NCBI RefSeq assembly: GCF_001898175.1
Contig: NZ_MKTH01000004.1
Location: 186,001-250,000, forward strand
Length of the DNA stretch: 64,000 nucleotides
Origin: Cellulomonas sp. 73-92
Lineage (GTDB): Bacteria > Actinomycetota > Actinomycetes > Actinomycetales > Cellulomonadaceae
Direction of reading: 5' to 3'
Every line of letters starts with the position of its first letter. The stretch's first letter is position 1. Both the position numbers and the translations under genes were made by a program. Positions 1-9,340 of this stretch are shown piece by piece. Under the pieces are notes generated by a model, which saw nothing but the letters and a program-made list of their open reading frames with translations, did not search any database and was not told the DNA's origin.

Positions 1-1
1 G

Positions 2-1015
2 CGCAAGCGGTTCTTCGGCCACACCGGCGCCATCGTCTCGCTCATCGTGCTGGCGTTCGTCATCACGCTAGCGATCAGCTCCGTCGGCGTCGGCTTCCAC
101 GGCTGGTGGAAGTACGACTGGAAGGGCGTGACCCCGCTCCTCAACGGGGGTCACCCGACGCTCAAGCTGTTCCCGCCGTCGCTCGGCGACCATCCGTTCG
201 GGCAGGACGCGATCGGCCGCGACTACTTCGCCATGACGATGCGCGGCGCGCAGATCTCGCTCATGGTCACGGTGATGGTCGGCCTCATCTCCGGGCTCGT
301 CGGCGTCATCGTCGGGTCGCTGTCGGGGTTCTTCCGGGGCTGGGTCGAGTCGGTCCTCATGCGCTTCACCGACGTCGTCATCATCATCCCGATCCTGCTG
401 CTCGGCGCCGTCGTCGCGTTCAACTCCACCGCCAACGTCTTCGTGCTCGGCGGGCTGCTCGGTCTCACCGCCTGGACGGGCATGGCGCGACTGGTGCGCG
501 GCGACTTCCTGACGCTGCGCGAGCGGGAGTTCGTCGACGCCGCGCGCCTGGCCGGCGCCTCGAACCGGCGAATCATCTTCAAGCACATCCTCCCGAACGC
601 CATCGGCGTCATCACCGTCAACACGACGCTGCTCATGAGCTCGGCGATCCTGCTCGAGACGGCGCTCTCGTACCTCGGCATGGGCGTGCGTCCGCCGGAC
701 ACCTCGCTCGGCCGGCTGATCAGCGAGAACCAGGCGGCGTTCCAGACGCGGCCGTGGCTGTTCTGGTGGCCCGGGCTGTTCATCGTCATCATCTGCCTCT
801 GCATCAACTTCATCGGCGACGGCCTGCGCGACGCGTTCGACCCGCGGCAGAAGAAGCTGGTGCTCAAGCGCGTCAAGGAGCCGGACTTCGACCCGCTGCT
901 CGAGGCGACGCAGGCCAGCGCGCTGCCGGGCTTGCCGCTCAGCGAGATCGTCGCCGCACCGGCCGCCGCGGGCGGCCAGACGACGACCATCGAGTTCGAC
1001 GAGGGCGGCCGGTGA
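2..1015 (+). CDS. Peptide ABC transporter permease (DppC/OppC type), 5' end outside window
   Basis: Inner-membrane permease of a dipeptide/oligopeptide importer. The reading frame is open from base 2, and the residues before the first GTG (base 47) already look like the N-terminal hydrophobic helix, so the gene starts upstream of the window. The typical EAA loop is present (EFVDAARLAGASNRRI followed by HILPN), the contact site for the ATPase. About five to six membrane segments are visible, ending near base 840, followed by a hydrophilic C-terminal tail of about 55 residues that is longer than usual. The partner ATPase lies at 1671 and the binding protein at 3476; the other permease is presumably upstream. 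Confident on family, unsure of the peptide substrate. Confidence 0.93.
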   Translation, partial: RKRFFGHTGAIVSLIVLAFVITLAISSVGVGFHGWWKYDWKGVTPLLNGGHPTLKLFPPSLGDHPFGQDAIGRDYFAMTMRGAQISLMVTVMVGLISGLVGVIVGSLSGFFRGWVESVLMRFTDVVIIIPILLLGAVVAFNSTANVFVLGGLLGLTAWTGMARLVRGDFLTLREREFVDAARLAGASNRRIIFKHILPNAIGVITVNTTLLMSSAILLETALSYLGMGVRPPDTSLGRLISENQAAFQTRPWLFWWPGLFIVIICLCINFIGDGLRDAFDPRQKKLVLKRVKEPDFDPLLEATQASALPGLPLSEIVAAPAAAGGQTTTIEFDEGGR

Positions 1016-1029
1016 CCGGCCGGACGGCC

Positions 1030-1644
1030 TCAGAGCGCGAGCTGCAGCGCGACGCCCAGGGCTACCAGCACGACGAGCGCGACGAGCGCGCGCACGTCGA
1101 CGCGGCGCGTCACGGGGGTCTCGTCGGCCTCGCCGAGCGCGAGCGCTCCGGACTCGGCGAGCGCCTGCCAGCGGAGGCGGACGACGCGCGCGACCTGGCC
1201 GCTCGCCGCGGACGGCAGGTCGCCGACGTCGGCGCCGATCCGCGGGTCGTGGCCGCTCGCCCGCAGGTCGACGACGCTGGCCATCGCGGCCGCGTAGCGG
1301 CCGGGGCCGGGTGCCGCGAAGGCCTGCACCGTGCGGTGCGGCGTCACGAAGGTGCACGCGAAGCGGGTGCGCACCTGGATGAGCGCGGCCCACGGCACGT
1401 GGTACCCGGCGAGCGGGTTCACCACGTCGACGCCCTCGTCACCCACCAGCACGCGCGGCTTGCCGAAGACCAGCCAGCCCGCCAGGGCGCCGGCCAGCGC
1501 GAAGGGGGCCGCCTGCACCAGGGCTCTCGCGCCGCCGTCCACCCACTGCGCGAACGCCAGCCCGGCCGCCACCACGACGGTCCCCAGGAAGGCGGGCAGC
1601 CAGCTGCGGGGGCGGTACGTCCAGTCGTTGTCGCTCGTCGGCAC
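1030..1644 (-). CDS. Membrane PH-domain protein
   Basis: 204-residue protein with two hydrophobic segments near the N terminus (about residues 17-33 and 43-60) followed by a bacterial PH-like domain (motif GDEGVDVVNPLAGYHVPW, typical of the actinobacterial bPH family also seen in 'low molecular weight antigen 6') and a C-terminal hydrophobic helix. Function is unknown in this family. It lies on the opposite strand between the permease and ATPase genes of the peptide transporter, 14 bases from the permease stop and 26 bases from the ATPase start, so it splits an otherwise conventional operon. Starts at a GTG. Confidence 0.8.
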   Translation of the reverse strand: MPTSDNDWTYRPRSWLPAFLGTVVVAAGLAFAQWVDGGARALVQAAPFALAGALAGWLVFGKPRVLVGDEGVDVVNPLAGYHVPWAALIQVRTRFACTFVTPHRTVQAFAAPGPGRYAAAMASVVDLRASGHDPRIGADVGDLPSAASGQVARVVRLRWQALAESGALALGEADETPVTRRVDVRALVALVVLVALGVALQLAL

Positions 1645-1670
1645 GTCGTCATGATCCCAGGAGTTGTTCG

Positions 1671-3479
1671 ATGACCACGACGCCCCTCGGCGCCCCGGTG
1701 CTGCAGGTCCGCGACCTGAGCGTGGACTTCGCCGTCAACAAGAAGTGGGTGCCGGCCGCCGTCGGGCTCAGCTTCGACGTCGCCGCGGGCGAGGTGCTCG
1801 CGATCGTCGGCGAGTCCGGCTCCGGCAAGTCCGTCACCTCGATGGCGATCCTGGACCTGCTGCCGAAGAACGCGCGGATCAAGGGGTCCGTGCGGCTCAA
1901 GGGCGAGGAGCTGCGCGGCGCCTCGGCGTCCCGGCTGCGCCACATCCGCGGCAACGACATCGCGATGATCTTCCAGGAGCCGATGACGGCGCTGAACCCC
2001 GTCTACACGATCGGGTTCCAGATCGTCGAGACGCTCCGGCTGCACTCCGCGCTGTCGCCCCAGCAGGCCAAGGAGCGCGCGATCGAGCTGCTCGAGATGG
2101 TCGAGCTGCCGGACCCGGCGAAGGCGTTCCGCTCGTACCCGCACCAGCTGTCCGGCGGTCAGCGCCAGCGCGCGATGATCGCCCAGTCGCTGGCCTGCGA
2201 CCCGGCGCTGCTCATCGCCGACGAGCCGACGACGGCCCTCGACGTCACCGTGCAGGCCGAGATCCTCGACCTCATGCGCAACCTGCGCGACCACCTGAAC
2301 TCGGCGGTCATCCTCATCACGCACGACATGGGCGTGGTGGCCGACCTCGCGGACCGGATCGCCGTCATGCGCCGCGGCGTCGTCGTCGAGACGGGCACGT
2401 CGGACGACATCTTCGGCAACCCGCGCCACCCCTACACGCAGGAGCTGCTGGCCGCGGTGCCGCACCTCGGCGGGCCGGAGATCGACATCACGGCGGCCCT
2501 GGTCCAGGCGACCGGCGCCGAGAATCTCGTCGTCGACGTCACGGCCGAGGAGCTCAAGCGCCGCGAGCAGGAGAACGCGCGCCTCATCGAGCTGAGCGCA
2601 CGCAAGGAGCGCGAGGAGGCGATGGCGGCCTCCCAGGAGACCCCGATCCTCGAGCTCGTCGACGTGGCGATCGAGTACCCGAAGCAGGGCCGGATGCCGG
2701 CGTTCCGCGCCGTCGAGGGCGCGCACCTCGTCGTGCGGCCCGGCGAGGTGGTCGGCCTGGTCGGCGAGTCCGGCTCGGGCAAGACGACCATCGGGCGTGC
2801 CGCGGTCGGCCTGCTGCCGATCGCCGGCGGCAGGCTGACGGTCGCCGGCGTCGACATGTCCAAGCACGACCGGCACGCCATGGGCCAGCTGCGCCGCAAG
2901 GTCGGCATGGTGTTCCAGGACCCGGCCTCGTCGCTCAACCCGCGACTGCCGATCGGCGAGTCCATCGGCGAGCCGATGTTCCTCGCGGGGGTCGCCAAGG
3001 GCGCCGAGCTGCAGCGGAAGATCGAGGACCTCCTCGACCAGGTGGAGCTCCCTCGCAACTACCGCAACCGGTTCCCGCACGAGCTGTCCGGCGGCCAGAA
3101 GCAGCGCGTCGGCATCGCCCGCGCGCTCTCGCTGTCGCCGGAGCTGCTGGTGGCCGACGAGCCGACGTCCGCCCTCGACGTGTCCGTGCAGGCGCACGTG
3201 CTCGACCTGCTGCAGCAGCTGCAGGCCGAGCTGAAGTTCGCCTGCCTGTTCGTCACGCACGACCTGGCGGTCGTCGACCTGCTGGCGCACCGCATCGCCG
3301 TCATGGAGCGCGGCCACATCGTCGAGCAGGGCACCCGCGACGCCATCCTGCGCAGCCCGCAGGAGGCCTACACCCAGCGGCTCATCGCCGCGGTGCCCCT
3401 GCCCAACCCGGAGAAGCAGCGGGAGCGTCGCGAGCTGCGGGCCTTGCTGCTGGAGGAGCACGCCCGCACGGCGTCGTGA
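1671..3479 (+). CDS. Peptide ABC transporter ATPase with two fused nucleotide-binding domains (DppD-DppF)
   Basis: 602-residue cytoplasmic ATPase carrying both NBDs of a peptide importer on one chain. NBD1 has Walker A GESGSGKS (residues 47-54), signature LSGGQRQR (about 160) and Walker B LLIADEPTTALDVT. NBD2 has Walker A GESGSGKT (about 364-371), signature LSGGQKQR (about 472) and LLVADEPTSALDVS. Each NBD is followed by the oligopeptide-type C-terminal extension (HPYTQELLAAVPHL and EAYTQRLIAAVPLP). An AGGAG ribosome site lies about 13 bases before the ATG. The stop codon overlaps the GTG of the next gene (GTGA), which indicates translational coupling with the binding protein. Confidence 0.95.
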   Translation: MTTTPLGAPVLQVRDLSVDFAVNKKWVPAAVGLSFDVAAGEVLAIVGESGSGKSVTSMAILDLLPKNARIKGSVRLKGEELRGASASRLRHIRGNDIAMIFQEPMTALNPVYTIGFQIVETLRLHSALSPQQAKERAIELLEMVELPDPAKAFRSYPHQLSGGQRQRAMIAQSLACDPALLIADEPTTALDVTVQAEILDLMRNLRDHLNSAVILITHDMGVVADLADRIAVMRRGVVVETGTSDDIFGNPRHPYTQELLAAVPHLGGPEIDITAALVQATGAENLVVDVTAEELKRREQENARLIELSARKEREEAMAASQETPILELVDVAIEYPKQGRMPAFRAVEGAHLVVRPGEVVGLVGESGSGKTTIGRAAVGLLPIAGGRLTVAGVDMSKHDRHAMGQLRRKVGMVFQDPASSLNPRLPIGESIGEPMFLAGVAKGAELQRKIEDLLDQVELPRNYRNRFPHELSGGQKQRVGIARALSLSPELLVADEPTSALDVSVQAHVLDLLQQLQAELKFACLFVTHDLAVVDLLAHRIAVMERGHIVEQGTRDAILRSPQEAYTQRLIAAVPLPNPEKQRERRELRALLLEEHARTAS

Positions 3480-5329
3480 CCCGAGCGCGTCTGCTGGCCA
3501 GGGCCGCCGTCGTCATGACGGCGGCCCTTGTCGCACCCGTGGCGGCGTGCACCTCCGACACCGTCGCCCCCGACCGGGCCGGGACCGTCGTCGTGGCGAT
3601 CGACTCGCCGTTCACCTCGCTGAACGCGGGCGTGCCGGAGGGGCGCACCGGCGGCAGCACGCTGGTGCGAGGGCTGGCGCAGGACGAGTTCGTCGGGCTC
3701 GACGACGCCGGCTCGCCCGTGCCCGACGCCGCGTTCGGCACCGTCGAGAAGCTGTCCGACTCGCCGCTCACCGTGCGGTACACGCTGGCCTCCGGCGCGC
3801 GCTGGTCGGACGGCGTGCCGGTGAGCCCGGCCGACCTGCTGCTGGACTGGGCAGCCCGGTCGGGACGGTTCGACGAGGCGGCGCCACCCGCCGCCGGCAC
3901 CACGACACCCACCGCCGCCCCTGCCACGGTGAGCTTCGGCGCCACGTCGGCCGCGGTCGTCGCGGTGGGCACCACCCCGACGCTCGACGCGCACGGCCTC
4001 ACGCTCGTGTACGACCGCCCGGTGGCCGACTGGCAGGTGGACCTGGGCGTCAACCTGCCCGCCCACGTCGTCGGACGGCTCGCTCTGGTGGGCGCGCCGA
4101 CGCCGGCGGCCACGGCGGCGGCGACGCCGTCGGCCGGACCGCGATGGGCCGACGACGCGTGGGCGCAGGCGGTCGCGACGGCCATCGTCGGGAACGACCA
4201 CGCCGCGCTCGTGCCGATCTCCCGCGTGTGGCGGACGGGCTTCGACGCCGGCGCGCTGGCTGCCGACCCTGCCCGCGCCGTGACCACCGGGCCGTACCGG
4301 ATCGAGTCGGTGGACCCCGCGAGCGGCGTCACGCTCGTGCGCAGCGTGGACTACGCCGGCGGGCGCCCGGCCGCGCGGGACCGCGTCATCGTGCGCTGGG
4401 ACCTCGACCCGCTGGCGGCGGTCGACGCGCTGCGCGGCGGCGACGTCGACGTCGTCGCCCCGGTCGTGACGCCGGACGTCACCGCGGCCCTGGCCGGCGT
4501 GCCGGGCGTCCGCGTGGCCACCGGCGGCGGCGCCGTGCTCCAGCTCCAGCTCGACGAGGCGCGGGGGCCGTTCTCCGCGGCGGGCGCCGGGGACGAGGCC
4601 ACCGCCGGACGCCGGCGCGCCGCGTTCCTCGCCGCGGTGCCGGTGGCGGCCCTGGCGTCGGCCGGGGGCGCGGCGCCGTCGGACGTGGTGCTCGCCACCG
4701 TCGGTGCCGGGCGCACGGCGAGCCCGGCACCCTCGTCGGGCGCCACGCCGGCCGCCGGCCCCGCCTCGCCCGGCGCCGGGACCCCCGACGCCGCCCCGGC
4801 GCCCCCTCCCGCGGCCCGGATCGCCGTGCGGCTGCTCGTCTCGACCGGGGACCCGGTGCGCGCGGCGATGCTGACGGCCCTGGCGGCGGCGGTCCGGCCG
4901 GCGGGGTTCGACGTGAGCGTCGCCGAGCCGGCCGACCCGGCCACCGCGCTGTGGGCCGACCCCGGCTCGTGGGACGCCGCGCTGGTGCCGGTGGCGCAGG
5001 CGGAGCTGCCGGTGGCGGGCGTCGTGGACGCGTGGCGCTCCGGCGGCGCGACGAACGTCACCGGCCACGCCGACCCCGCGCTCGACGCGGTGCTGGACCA
5101 GCTGTCGGGTACGGCGGACCCGGCGGCGGTGGGCGACGGGCTGGCGCGGGTCGCCGCGCTCGTGCGCGCCGCGCACGTCGTGCTGCCCCTCGGGCGCCAG
5201 CCCAGCCTCACGGCGACGGTGGCGCGCACGGCCGGATCGGGGCTGCCCGACGTGGGCGAGGTCCCCGCGGTGCCGTGGGGATCGGCGGACCTGACGTCCT
5301 GGTGGTCCTGGGCCGTCCAGGCGGGGTAG
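3476..5329 (+). CDS. Peptide/nickel-type ABC transporter substrate-binding lipoprotein (SBP family 5)
   Basis: 617-residue exported lipoprotein that would deliver peptides to the adjacent permease. The start is the GTG overlapping the ATPase stop; it gives a type II signal peptide ending in a VAAC lipobox at about residue 24. SBP_5 features include the [20 protein letters not shown] segment near residue 105 and [10 protein letters not shown] near residue 275. Unusual are several Ala/Pro/Thr-rich low-complexity inserts, especially about residues 405-445 (bases 4690-4820), which break up the normally compact fold. The gene lies last in the operon, where many relatives have the binding protein first. 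Confidence 0.85.
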   Translation: MTRARLLARAAVVMTAALVAPVAACTSDTVAPDRAGTVVVAIDSPFTSLNAGVPEGRTGGSTLVRGLAQDEFVGLDDAGSPVPDAAFGTVEKLSDSPLTVRYTLASGARWSDGVPVSPADLLLDWAARSGRFDEAAPPAAGTTTPTAAPATVSFGATSAAVVAVGTTPTLDAHGLTLVYDRPVADWQVDLGVNLPAHVVGRLALVGAPTPAATAAATPSAGPRWADDAWAQAVATAIVGNDHAALVPISRVWRTGFDAGALAADPARAVTTGPYRIESVDPASGVTLVRSVDYAGGRPAARDRVIVRWDLDPLAAVDALRGGDVDVVAPVVTPDVTAALAGVPGVRVATGGGAVLQLQLDEARGPFSAAGAGDEATAGRRRAAFLAAVPVAALASAGGAAPSDVVLATVGAGRTASPAPSSGATPAAGPASPGAGTPDAAPAPPPAARIAVRLLVSTGDPVRAAMLTALAAAVRPAGFDVSVAEPADPATALWADPGSWDAALVPVAQAELPVAGVVDAWRSGGATNVTGHADPALDAVLDQLSGTADPAAVGDGLARVAALVRAAHVVLPLGRQPSLTATVARTAGSGLPDVGEVPAVPWGSADLTSWWSWAVQAG

Positions 5330-5342
5330 CGCGGCCGACCGG

Positions 5343-5348
5343 TAGAAT
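5343..5348 (+). promoter_or_regulatory. Probable -10 element (TAGAAT) of typA
   Basis: TAGAAT lies 53 bases before the typA ATG, so the message would have a leader of about 47 bases. No convincing -35 is visible at the proper distance. Confidence 0.5.
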
Positions 5349-5401
5349 CGGGGCGCGCCCGACGCCGTGGCGCGATTCCCCCGTCGAAAAGTGAGCCCCG
5401 T

Positions 5402-7324
5402 ATGTCTGCCGTGCGCCCGGACCTGCGCAACGTCGCGATCGTCGCGCACGTCGACCATGGCAAGACGACCCTGGTCGACGCGATGCTCTGGCAGACCGGG
5501 GCGTTCGGCGAGCACGAGCACGTCGAGCGGCGCGCGCTCGACTCCGGCGAGCTGGAGCGTGAGAAGGGCATCACGATCCTCGCCAAGAACACGGCGGTGC
5601 GGTACACGGGCCCGTCCGCGGCGGCGCACGGCCAGCCCGACGGCATCACCATCAACGTCGTCGACACCCCGGGGCACGCCGACTTCGGCGGCGAGGTCGA
5701 GCGTGGGCTGTCCATGGTCGACGGCGTGGTGCTGCTGGTCGACGCCTCCGAGGGGCCGCTGCCGCAGACCCGGTTCGTGCTGCGCAAGGCGCTGGCGGCC
5801 GAGCTGCCCGTGATCCTCGTGGTCAACAAGGTGGACCGGCCGGACGCCCGCATCACGGAGGTGGTCCACGAGACCACCGACCTGCTGCTCGGCCTGGCGG
5901 CGGACCTGCACGAGGACAACCCGGACCTGGACCTCGACGCCGTGCTCGACGTGCCGGTGGTCTACGCCAGCGCGAAGTCGGGCCGCTCGTCGCTGACGCA
6001 GCCGGCGGACGGCGGCCAGCCCGACGGCCCGGACCTCGAGCCGCTGTTCGCGACGATCCTCGAGAAGATCCCGGCCCCCACGTACGACGAGGACGCCCCG
6101 CTGCAGGCGCACGTCACCAACCTCGACGCGTCGCCGTTCCTCGGGCGCCTCGCGCTGCTGCGCATCTTCAACGGCACGCTGCGCAAGGGGCAGACCGTCG
6201 CCTGGGTGCGCCACGGCGGCACCACGCAGACCGTGAAGATCACCGAGCTGCTGGAGACCCGGGCGCTCGAGCGCGTCCCGACCGACGAGGCCGGGCCGGG
6301 CGACATCGTCGCGGTCGCCGGCATCGAGGACATCACCATCGGCGAGACCCTCACCGACCCGGACGACCCGCGGCCGCTGCCGCTCATCACGGTCGACGAC
6401 CCCGCGATCTCCGTCACCATCGGCATCAATACGTCGCCCCTGGCGGGTCGCGGCGGCAAGGGCCACAAGGTCACCGCCCGGCAGGTGAAGGATCGGCTGG
6501 ACCGGGAGCTGGTGGGCAACGTGTCGTTGCGCGTGCTGCCCACCGACCGGCCGGACGCCTGGGAGGTGCAGGGCCGCGGCGAGCTGGCGCTGGCGATCCT
6601 CGTCGAGCAGATGCGCCGGGAGGGCTTCGAGCTGACCGTCGGCAAGCCGCAGGTCGTCACGCGCCAGGTGGACGGGGCCGTCCACGAGCCGGTGGAGCGC
6701 ATGACCATCGACGTGCCGGAGGAGTACCTCGGCGCGGTGACGCAGCTGCTCGCGGCCCGCAAGGGCCGGATGCTGACGATGGCGAACCACGGCACCGGCT
6801 GGGTGCGCATGGAGTTCCAGGTGCCGGCGCGGGGGCTCATCGGCTTCCGCACGCGGTTCCTGACGGACACCCGCGGCACCGGCATCGCGTCGTCGATCGC
6901 CGACGGCTACGAGCCGTGGGCGGGGCCGATCGAGGCGCGCGCCACCGGCTCGCTCGTCGCGGACCGCGCGGGCGCCGTCACGGCGTACGCGCTCAACGCC
7001 CTGTCCGACCGCGGGACCTTCTTCGTCGGCCCGACGGAGGAGGTCTACGAGGGCATGATCGTCGGCGAGAACCCGCGCAACGAGGACATGGACGTCAACA
7101 TCACGCGCGAGAAGCAGATGACGAACATGCGCTCGTCGACGGCGGACGTGTTCCAGACGCTGACGCCGCCGCGTCGGCTGACGCTCGAGGAGTCGCTCGA
7201 GTTCGCCGGCGACGACGAGTGCTGCGAGGTGACGCCCGAGGTGGTGCGCCTGCGCAAGGTGGAGCTCAACCAGGAGCAGCGGGCGCGCCTGCGGGCCCGG
7301 GCGCGGGCGGCCACGCGGGCGTGA
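5402..7324 (+). CDS. typA: Ribosome-associated translational GTPase TypA/BipA
   Basis: 640 residues, close to the usual 610-635. It is an EF-G-like GTPase that binds 70S ribosomes and assists assembly and growth under stress. G motifs are intact: AHVDHGKT (15-22), DTPGH (88-92) and NKVD (about 140). Domain II, the EF-G-like domains III and V, and the TypA-specific C-terminal domain ([15 protein letters not shown], near 570) follow. It starts at an ATG after AAGTGAG. The stop overlaps the GTG of mshB. A 13-residue loop rich in Ala and Gly precedes the G3 motif, as in other actinobacterial copies. Confidence 0.96.
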   Translation: MSAVRPDLRNVAIVAHVDHGKTTLVDAMLWQTGAFGEHEHVERRALDSGELEREKGITILAKNTAVRYTGPSAAAHGQPDGITINVVDTPGHADFGGEVERGLSMVDGVVLLVDASEGPLPQTRFVLRKALAAELPVILVVNKVDRPDARITEVVHETTDLLLGLAADLHEDNPDLDLDAVLDVPVVYASAKSGRSSLTQPADGGQPDGPDLEPLFATILEKIPAPTYDEDAPLQAHVTNLDASPFLGRLALLRIFNGTLRKGQTVAWVRHGGTTQTVKITELLETRALERVPTDEAGPGDIVAVAGIEDITIGETLTDPDDPRPLPLITVDDPAISVTIGINTSPLAGRGGKGHKVTARQVKDRLDRELVGNVSLRVLPTDRPDAWEVQGRGELALAILVEQMRREGFELTVGKPQVVTRQVDGAVHEPVERMTIDVPEEYLGAVTQLLAARKGRMLTMANHGTGWVRMEFQVPARGLIGFRTRFLTDTRGTGIASSIADGYEPWAGPIEARATGSLVADRAGAVTAYALNALSDRGTFFVGPTEEVYEGMIVGENPRNEDMDVNITREKQMTNMRSSTADVFQTLTPPRRLTLEESLEFAGDDECCEVTPEVVRLRKVELNQEQRARLRARARAATRA

Positions 7325-8277
7325 GCACCGCCGCGCCGCCGGGTGCGGCGTCCGACGAACCGGGCGGCCCGACCGGCGGCCTGCTCGCCGTCCACGCCCA
7401 CCCGGACGACGAGACCTTGGCGACGGGTGCCCTGCTGGCGACCTGGGCGGCCGCCGGGCTCCCGGTCACGGTCGTCACCGCCACGCGTGGCGAACGCGGG
7501 GAGGTGATCCCGCCGGCGCTCGCGCACCTGGAGGGCGACGGGCCCGCGCTCGCGGTGCACCGGGCCGGCGAACTGGCGGGCGCGCTGGCGGCCCTCGGCG
7601 TGAGCGACCACGCCTACCTCGACGAGCTCGGCGGCGGCGGGACGTACGAGGACTCCGGGATGGTGTGGCTGGGGACCGCGAGGGCGGGAGCCGGTGCGGA
7701 CGTGCCGGCCGGCGCGTTCGTCGCGGTGCCGCTCGACGAGGCGGCCGGCCGACTGGCGGGCCTGCTGCGGGCTCGTCGTCCCCGGCTCGTCGTCACGTAC
7801 GACCCCGAGGGGGGCTACGGCCACCCCGACCACGTCCGCGCGCACGAGGTGACCATGCGCGCGGTCGAGCTGGCCGCCGGGGACGGCTGGGAGCCGGCGG
7901 TCTGGTGGCGGCGCACCGGCCGCACGGCGCTGGCGGCGGGGTACCGCGCGCTGCGGGGCGATGCGGTGCGCGCCGCGCTCGGGGCGGCGTACGACGAGCT
8001 GACCCCGCCCGAGCCCCCGTTCCCCGCGGTGGCGGTGGACGACGACGCCGTCGAGGTGCTCGTCGACGCCGCACCGGTCCGCGACCGGGTCCTGGCCGCG
8101 CTGCGCGCGCACGCGACGCAGGTGCAGGCGGTGCGGGCGGTGCCGGGGGAGCCGGCGCTCCTCGGCTGCTACGCCCTGTCGGACGGCGTGCTCCAGCCGC
8201 TGCTGCCCGCCGAGGGCTACGTGCAGGTTCGCGGTCCCCGGCTCCCAGATTCCGCCCCGACGCGGCGGCTACCCTGA
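7321..8277 (+). CDS. mshB: N-acetyl-1-D-myo-inositol-2-amino-2-deoxy-alpha-D-glucopyranoside deacetylase (mycothiol synthesis)
   Basis: PIG-L family zinc deacetylase of 318 residues that removes acetate from GlcNAc-inositol, the second step of mycothiol synthesis. The zinc ligands are visible: AHPDDE (residues 26-31) and GHPDH (about 167-171), plus the RGERGE segment after the first strand. The chosen GTG overlaps the typA stop by the GTGA pattern; an upstream start would run deep inside typA. Its neighbour downstream is the small membrane protein that also follows mshB in mycobacteria, which supports mshB over a generic PIG-L deacetylase. Confidence 0.88.
   Translation: MSTAAPPGAASDEPGGPTGGLLAVHAHPDDETLATGALLATWAAAGLPVTVVTATRGERGEVIPPALAHLEGDGPALAVHRAGELAGALAALGVSDHAYLDELGGGGTYEDSGMVWLGTARAGAGADVPAGAFVAVPLDEAAGRLAGLLRARRPRLVVTYDPEGGYGHPDHVRAHEVTMRAVELAAGDGWEPAVWWRRTGRTALAAGYRALRGDAVRAALGAAYDELTPPEPPFPAVAVDDDAVEVLVDAAPVRDRVLAALRAHATQVQAVRAVPGEPALLGCYALSDGVLQPLLPAEGYVQVRGPRLPDSAPTRRLP
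8270..8275 (+). promoter_or_regulatory. Leaderless -10 (TACCCT)
   Basis: TACCCT ends 6 bases before the ATG at 8282, inside the end of mshB; it would yield a leaderless message for the membrane protein. Confidence 0.45.
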
Positions 8278-8281
8278 CGGC

Positions 8282-8758
8282 ATGCGACCCCTGACCGCAG
8301 CCGTGCTCGGCAAGGCCATGGCGACCCTCGTGCTGGGCCTCGTCGTCGGCGTGGTGGGCACGGTGCAGCACCGCTGGCACGAGCCGTGGGGCGTGGTGCT
8401 CTGCCTCGCGCTGGTGGTGGCCGGGTCCGTGACGTCCCGGGCCTGGGACGGCTGGCCCACGTGGGTGACCTACGCGGGCGGCGTGTTCTTCGCGGTGCAG
8501 GCGCTCTCGCAGACCGGACCGGGTGGTGACGTGCTCGTCCCGGCGCACGCGGCCGTCGGCTGGGTGTGGGTGATCGGCTCGATCGTCCTGGCGCTGGCCA
8601 CGGGGATGCTGCCCGCCCGCCTGTTCCGGGACCGTCCCCGCGGCGAGCGGCCCGGGGTGCCGGCCGGGTCGGCGGGCGAGCCGCCCACCGAGCCGGTCGC
8701 GCCCACGGGTCCGTCGTGGGACCCGGGTGCCCCCGGGCCCGGCGAACCCGGACGATGA
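8282..8758 (+). CDS. Four-helix membrane protein (DUF6113-like)
   Basis: 158-residue protein with four predicted membrane helices (about residues 8-28, 38-52, 60-78, 90-110) and a Pro/Gly-rich cytoplasmic or exposed tail of 45 residues. The position directly after mshB matches a conserved membrane protein of unknown function next to mshB in other actinobacteria (Rv1171 by recollection). It starts at ATG 8282, 4 bases after the mshB stop, with no clear ribosome site but a -10 just upstream. The stop overlaps the next ATG (ATGA). Function unknown. Confidence 0.75.
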   Translation: MRPLTAAVLGKAMATLVLGLVVGVVGTVQHRWHEPWGVVLCLALVVAGSVTSRAWDGWPTWVTYAGGVFFAVQALSQTGPGGDVLVPAHAAVGWVWVIGSIVLALATGMLPARLFRDRPRGERPGVPAGSAGEPPTEPVAPTGPSWDPGAPGPGEPGR

Positions 8759-9243
8759 CGGTCGAGCCGGGCCACTACCGCGCGGTCGCGGCCCGCCTGC
8801 CGGGCGCGGTGTGCGTCGTGGCGGTGCGGTGGCGGGGCTCCCTGCACGCCACGACCGTCAGCTCGGTGGCCTCGGTGTCGCTCGCGCCGGCCCAGCTGCT
8901 CTTCTGCGTCCACGCCGACGCCCGGCTGTCGGACGCGCTCGCGGACGTCGACCTGTGGACACTCTCGGTCCTGGCCGCCGACCAGGGTCCGGTCGCGGAC
9001 TGGCTGGCGTCGCCCGGCCGCCCGACGATCGGGCAGCTCGATCGCGTCCCGCACACCGTCTCCGACACCACGGGTGCGATGCGCGTCGACGGCGCCGCCG
9101 CCTGGTTCGACTGCCGCACCGCCGCGATCCATCCGTCGGGGGACCACCTCATCGTCGTCGGCGACGTGGTCGGCGCCGACGCCTCGGGCTCCGCCGCGGG
9201 CGCGCTCGTCCACGTGCGCGGCCACCTGCGGCCGGTGCCGTGA
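8755..9243 (+). CDS. Flavin reductase-like (FMN-binding split barrel) protein
   Basis: 162 residues with the flavin reductase domain pattern: an N-terminal VRWRGSLHATTVSSVASVSL segment, then LLFCVHADARLSDAL and a C-terminal HLIVVGDVVGAD. Such proteins reduce free FMN/FAD with NAD(P)H or act as the reductase part of two-component monooxygenases. No monooxygenase partner is nearby. The usual TS(L)NPP-type flavin loop is poorly conserved, so catalytic activity is uncertain. It starts at an ATG overlapping the preceding stop, so it is probably translated with that gene. Confidence 0.72.
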   Translation: MTVEPGHYRAVAARLPGAVCVVAVRWRGSLHATTVSSVASVSLAPAQLLFCVHADARLSDALADVDLWTLSVLAADQGPVADWLASPGRPTIGQLDRVPHTVSDTTGAMRVDGAAAWFDCRTAAIHPSGDHLIVVGDVVGADASGSAAGALVHVRGHLRPVP

Positions 9244-9303
9244 GCCGGCCGCCGATCGGCTGACGCGCGCCCGGCAGTCCCCGAGCGCGTCGGCGTCGGG
9301 TCG

Positions 9304-9309
9304 TAGAAT
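9304..9309 (+). promoter_or_regulatory. Probable -10 element (TAGAAT) of the VanW-family gene
   Basis: TAGAAT lies 32 bases before the ATG at 9341, leaving a short leader that contains the GAAGGGGAG ribosome site. Confidence 0.5.
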
Positions 9310-9340
9310 CCCGGCGCAGCGTACGAAGGGGAGAATCCGC

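Noticed and set aside
1419..6790. Very long minus-strand open frames opposite the ATPase, lipoprotein and typA genes
   Set aside because: Translations are Arg/Pro/Gly/Ala-rich with no domains; they result from high GC at third positions of the real plus-strand genes, whose motifs are complete.
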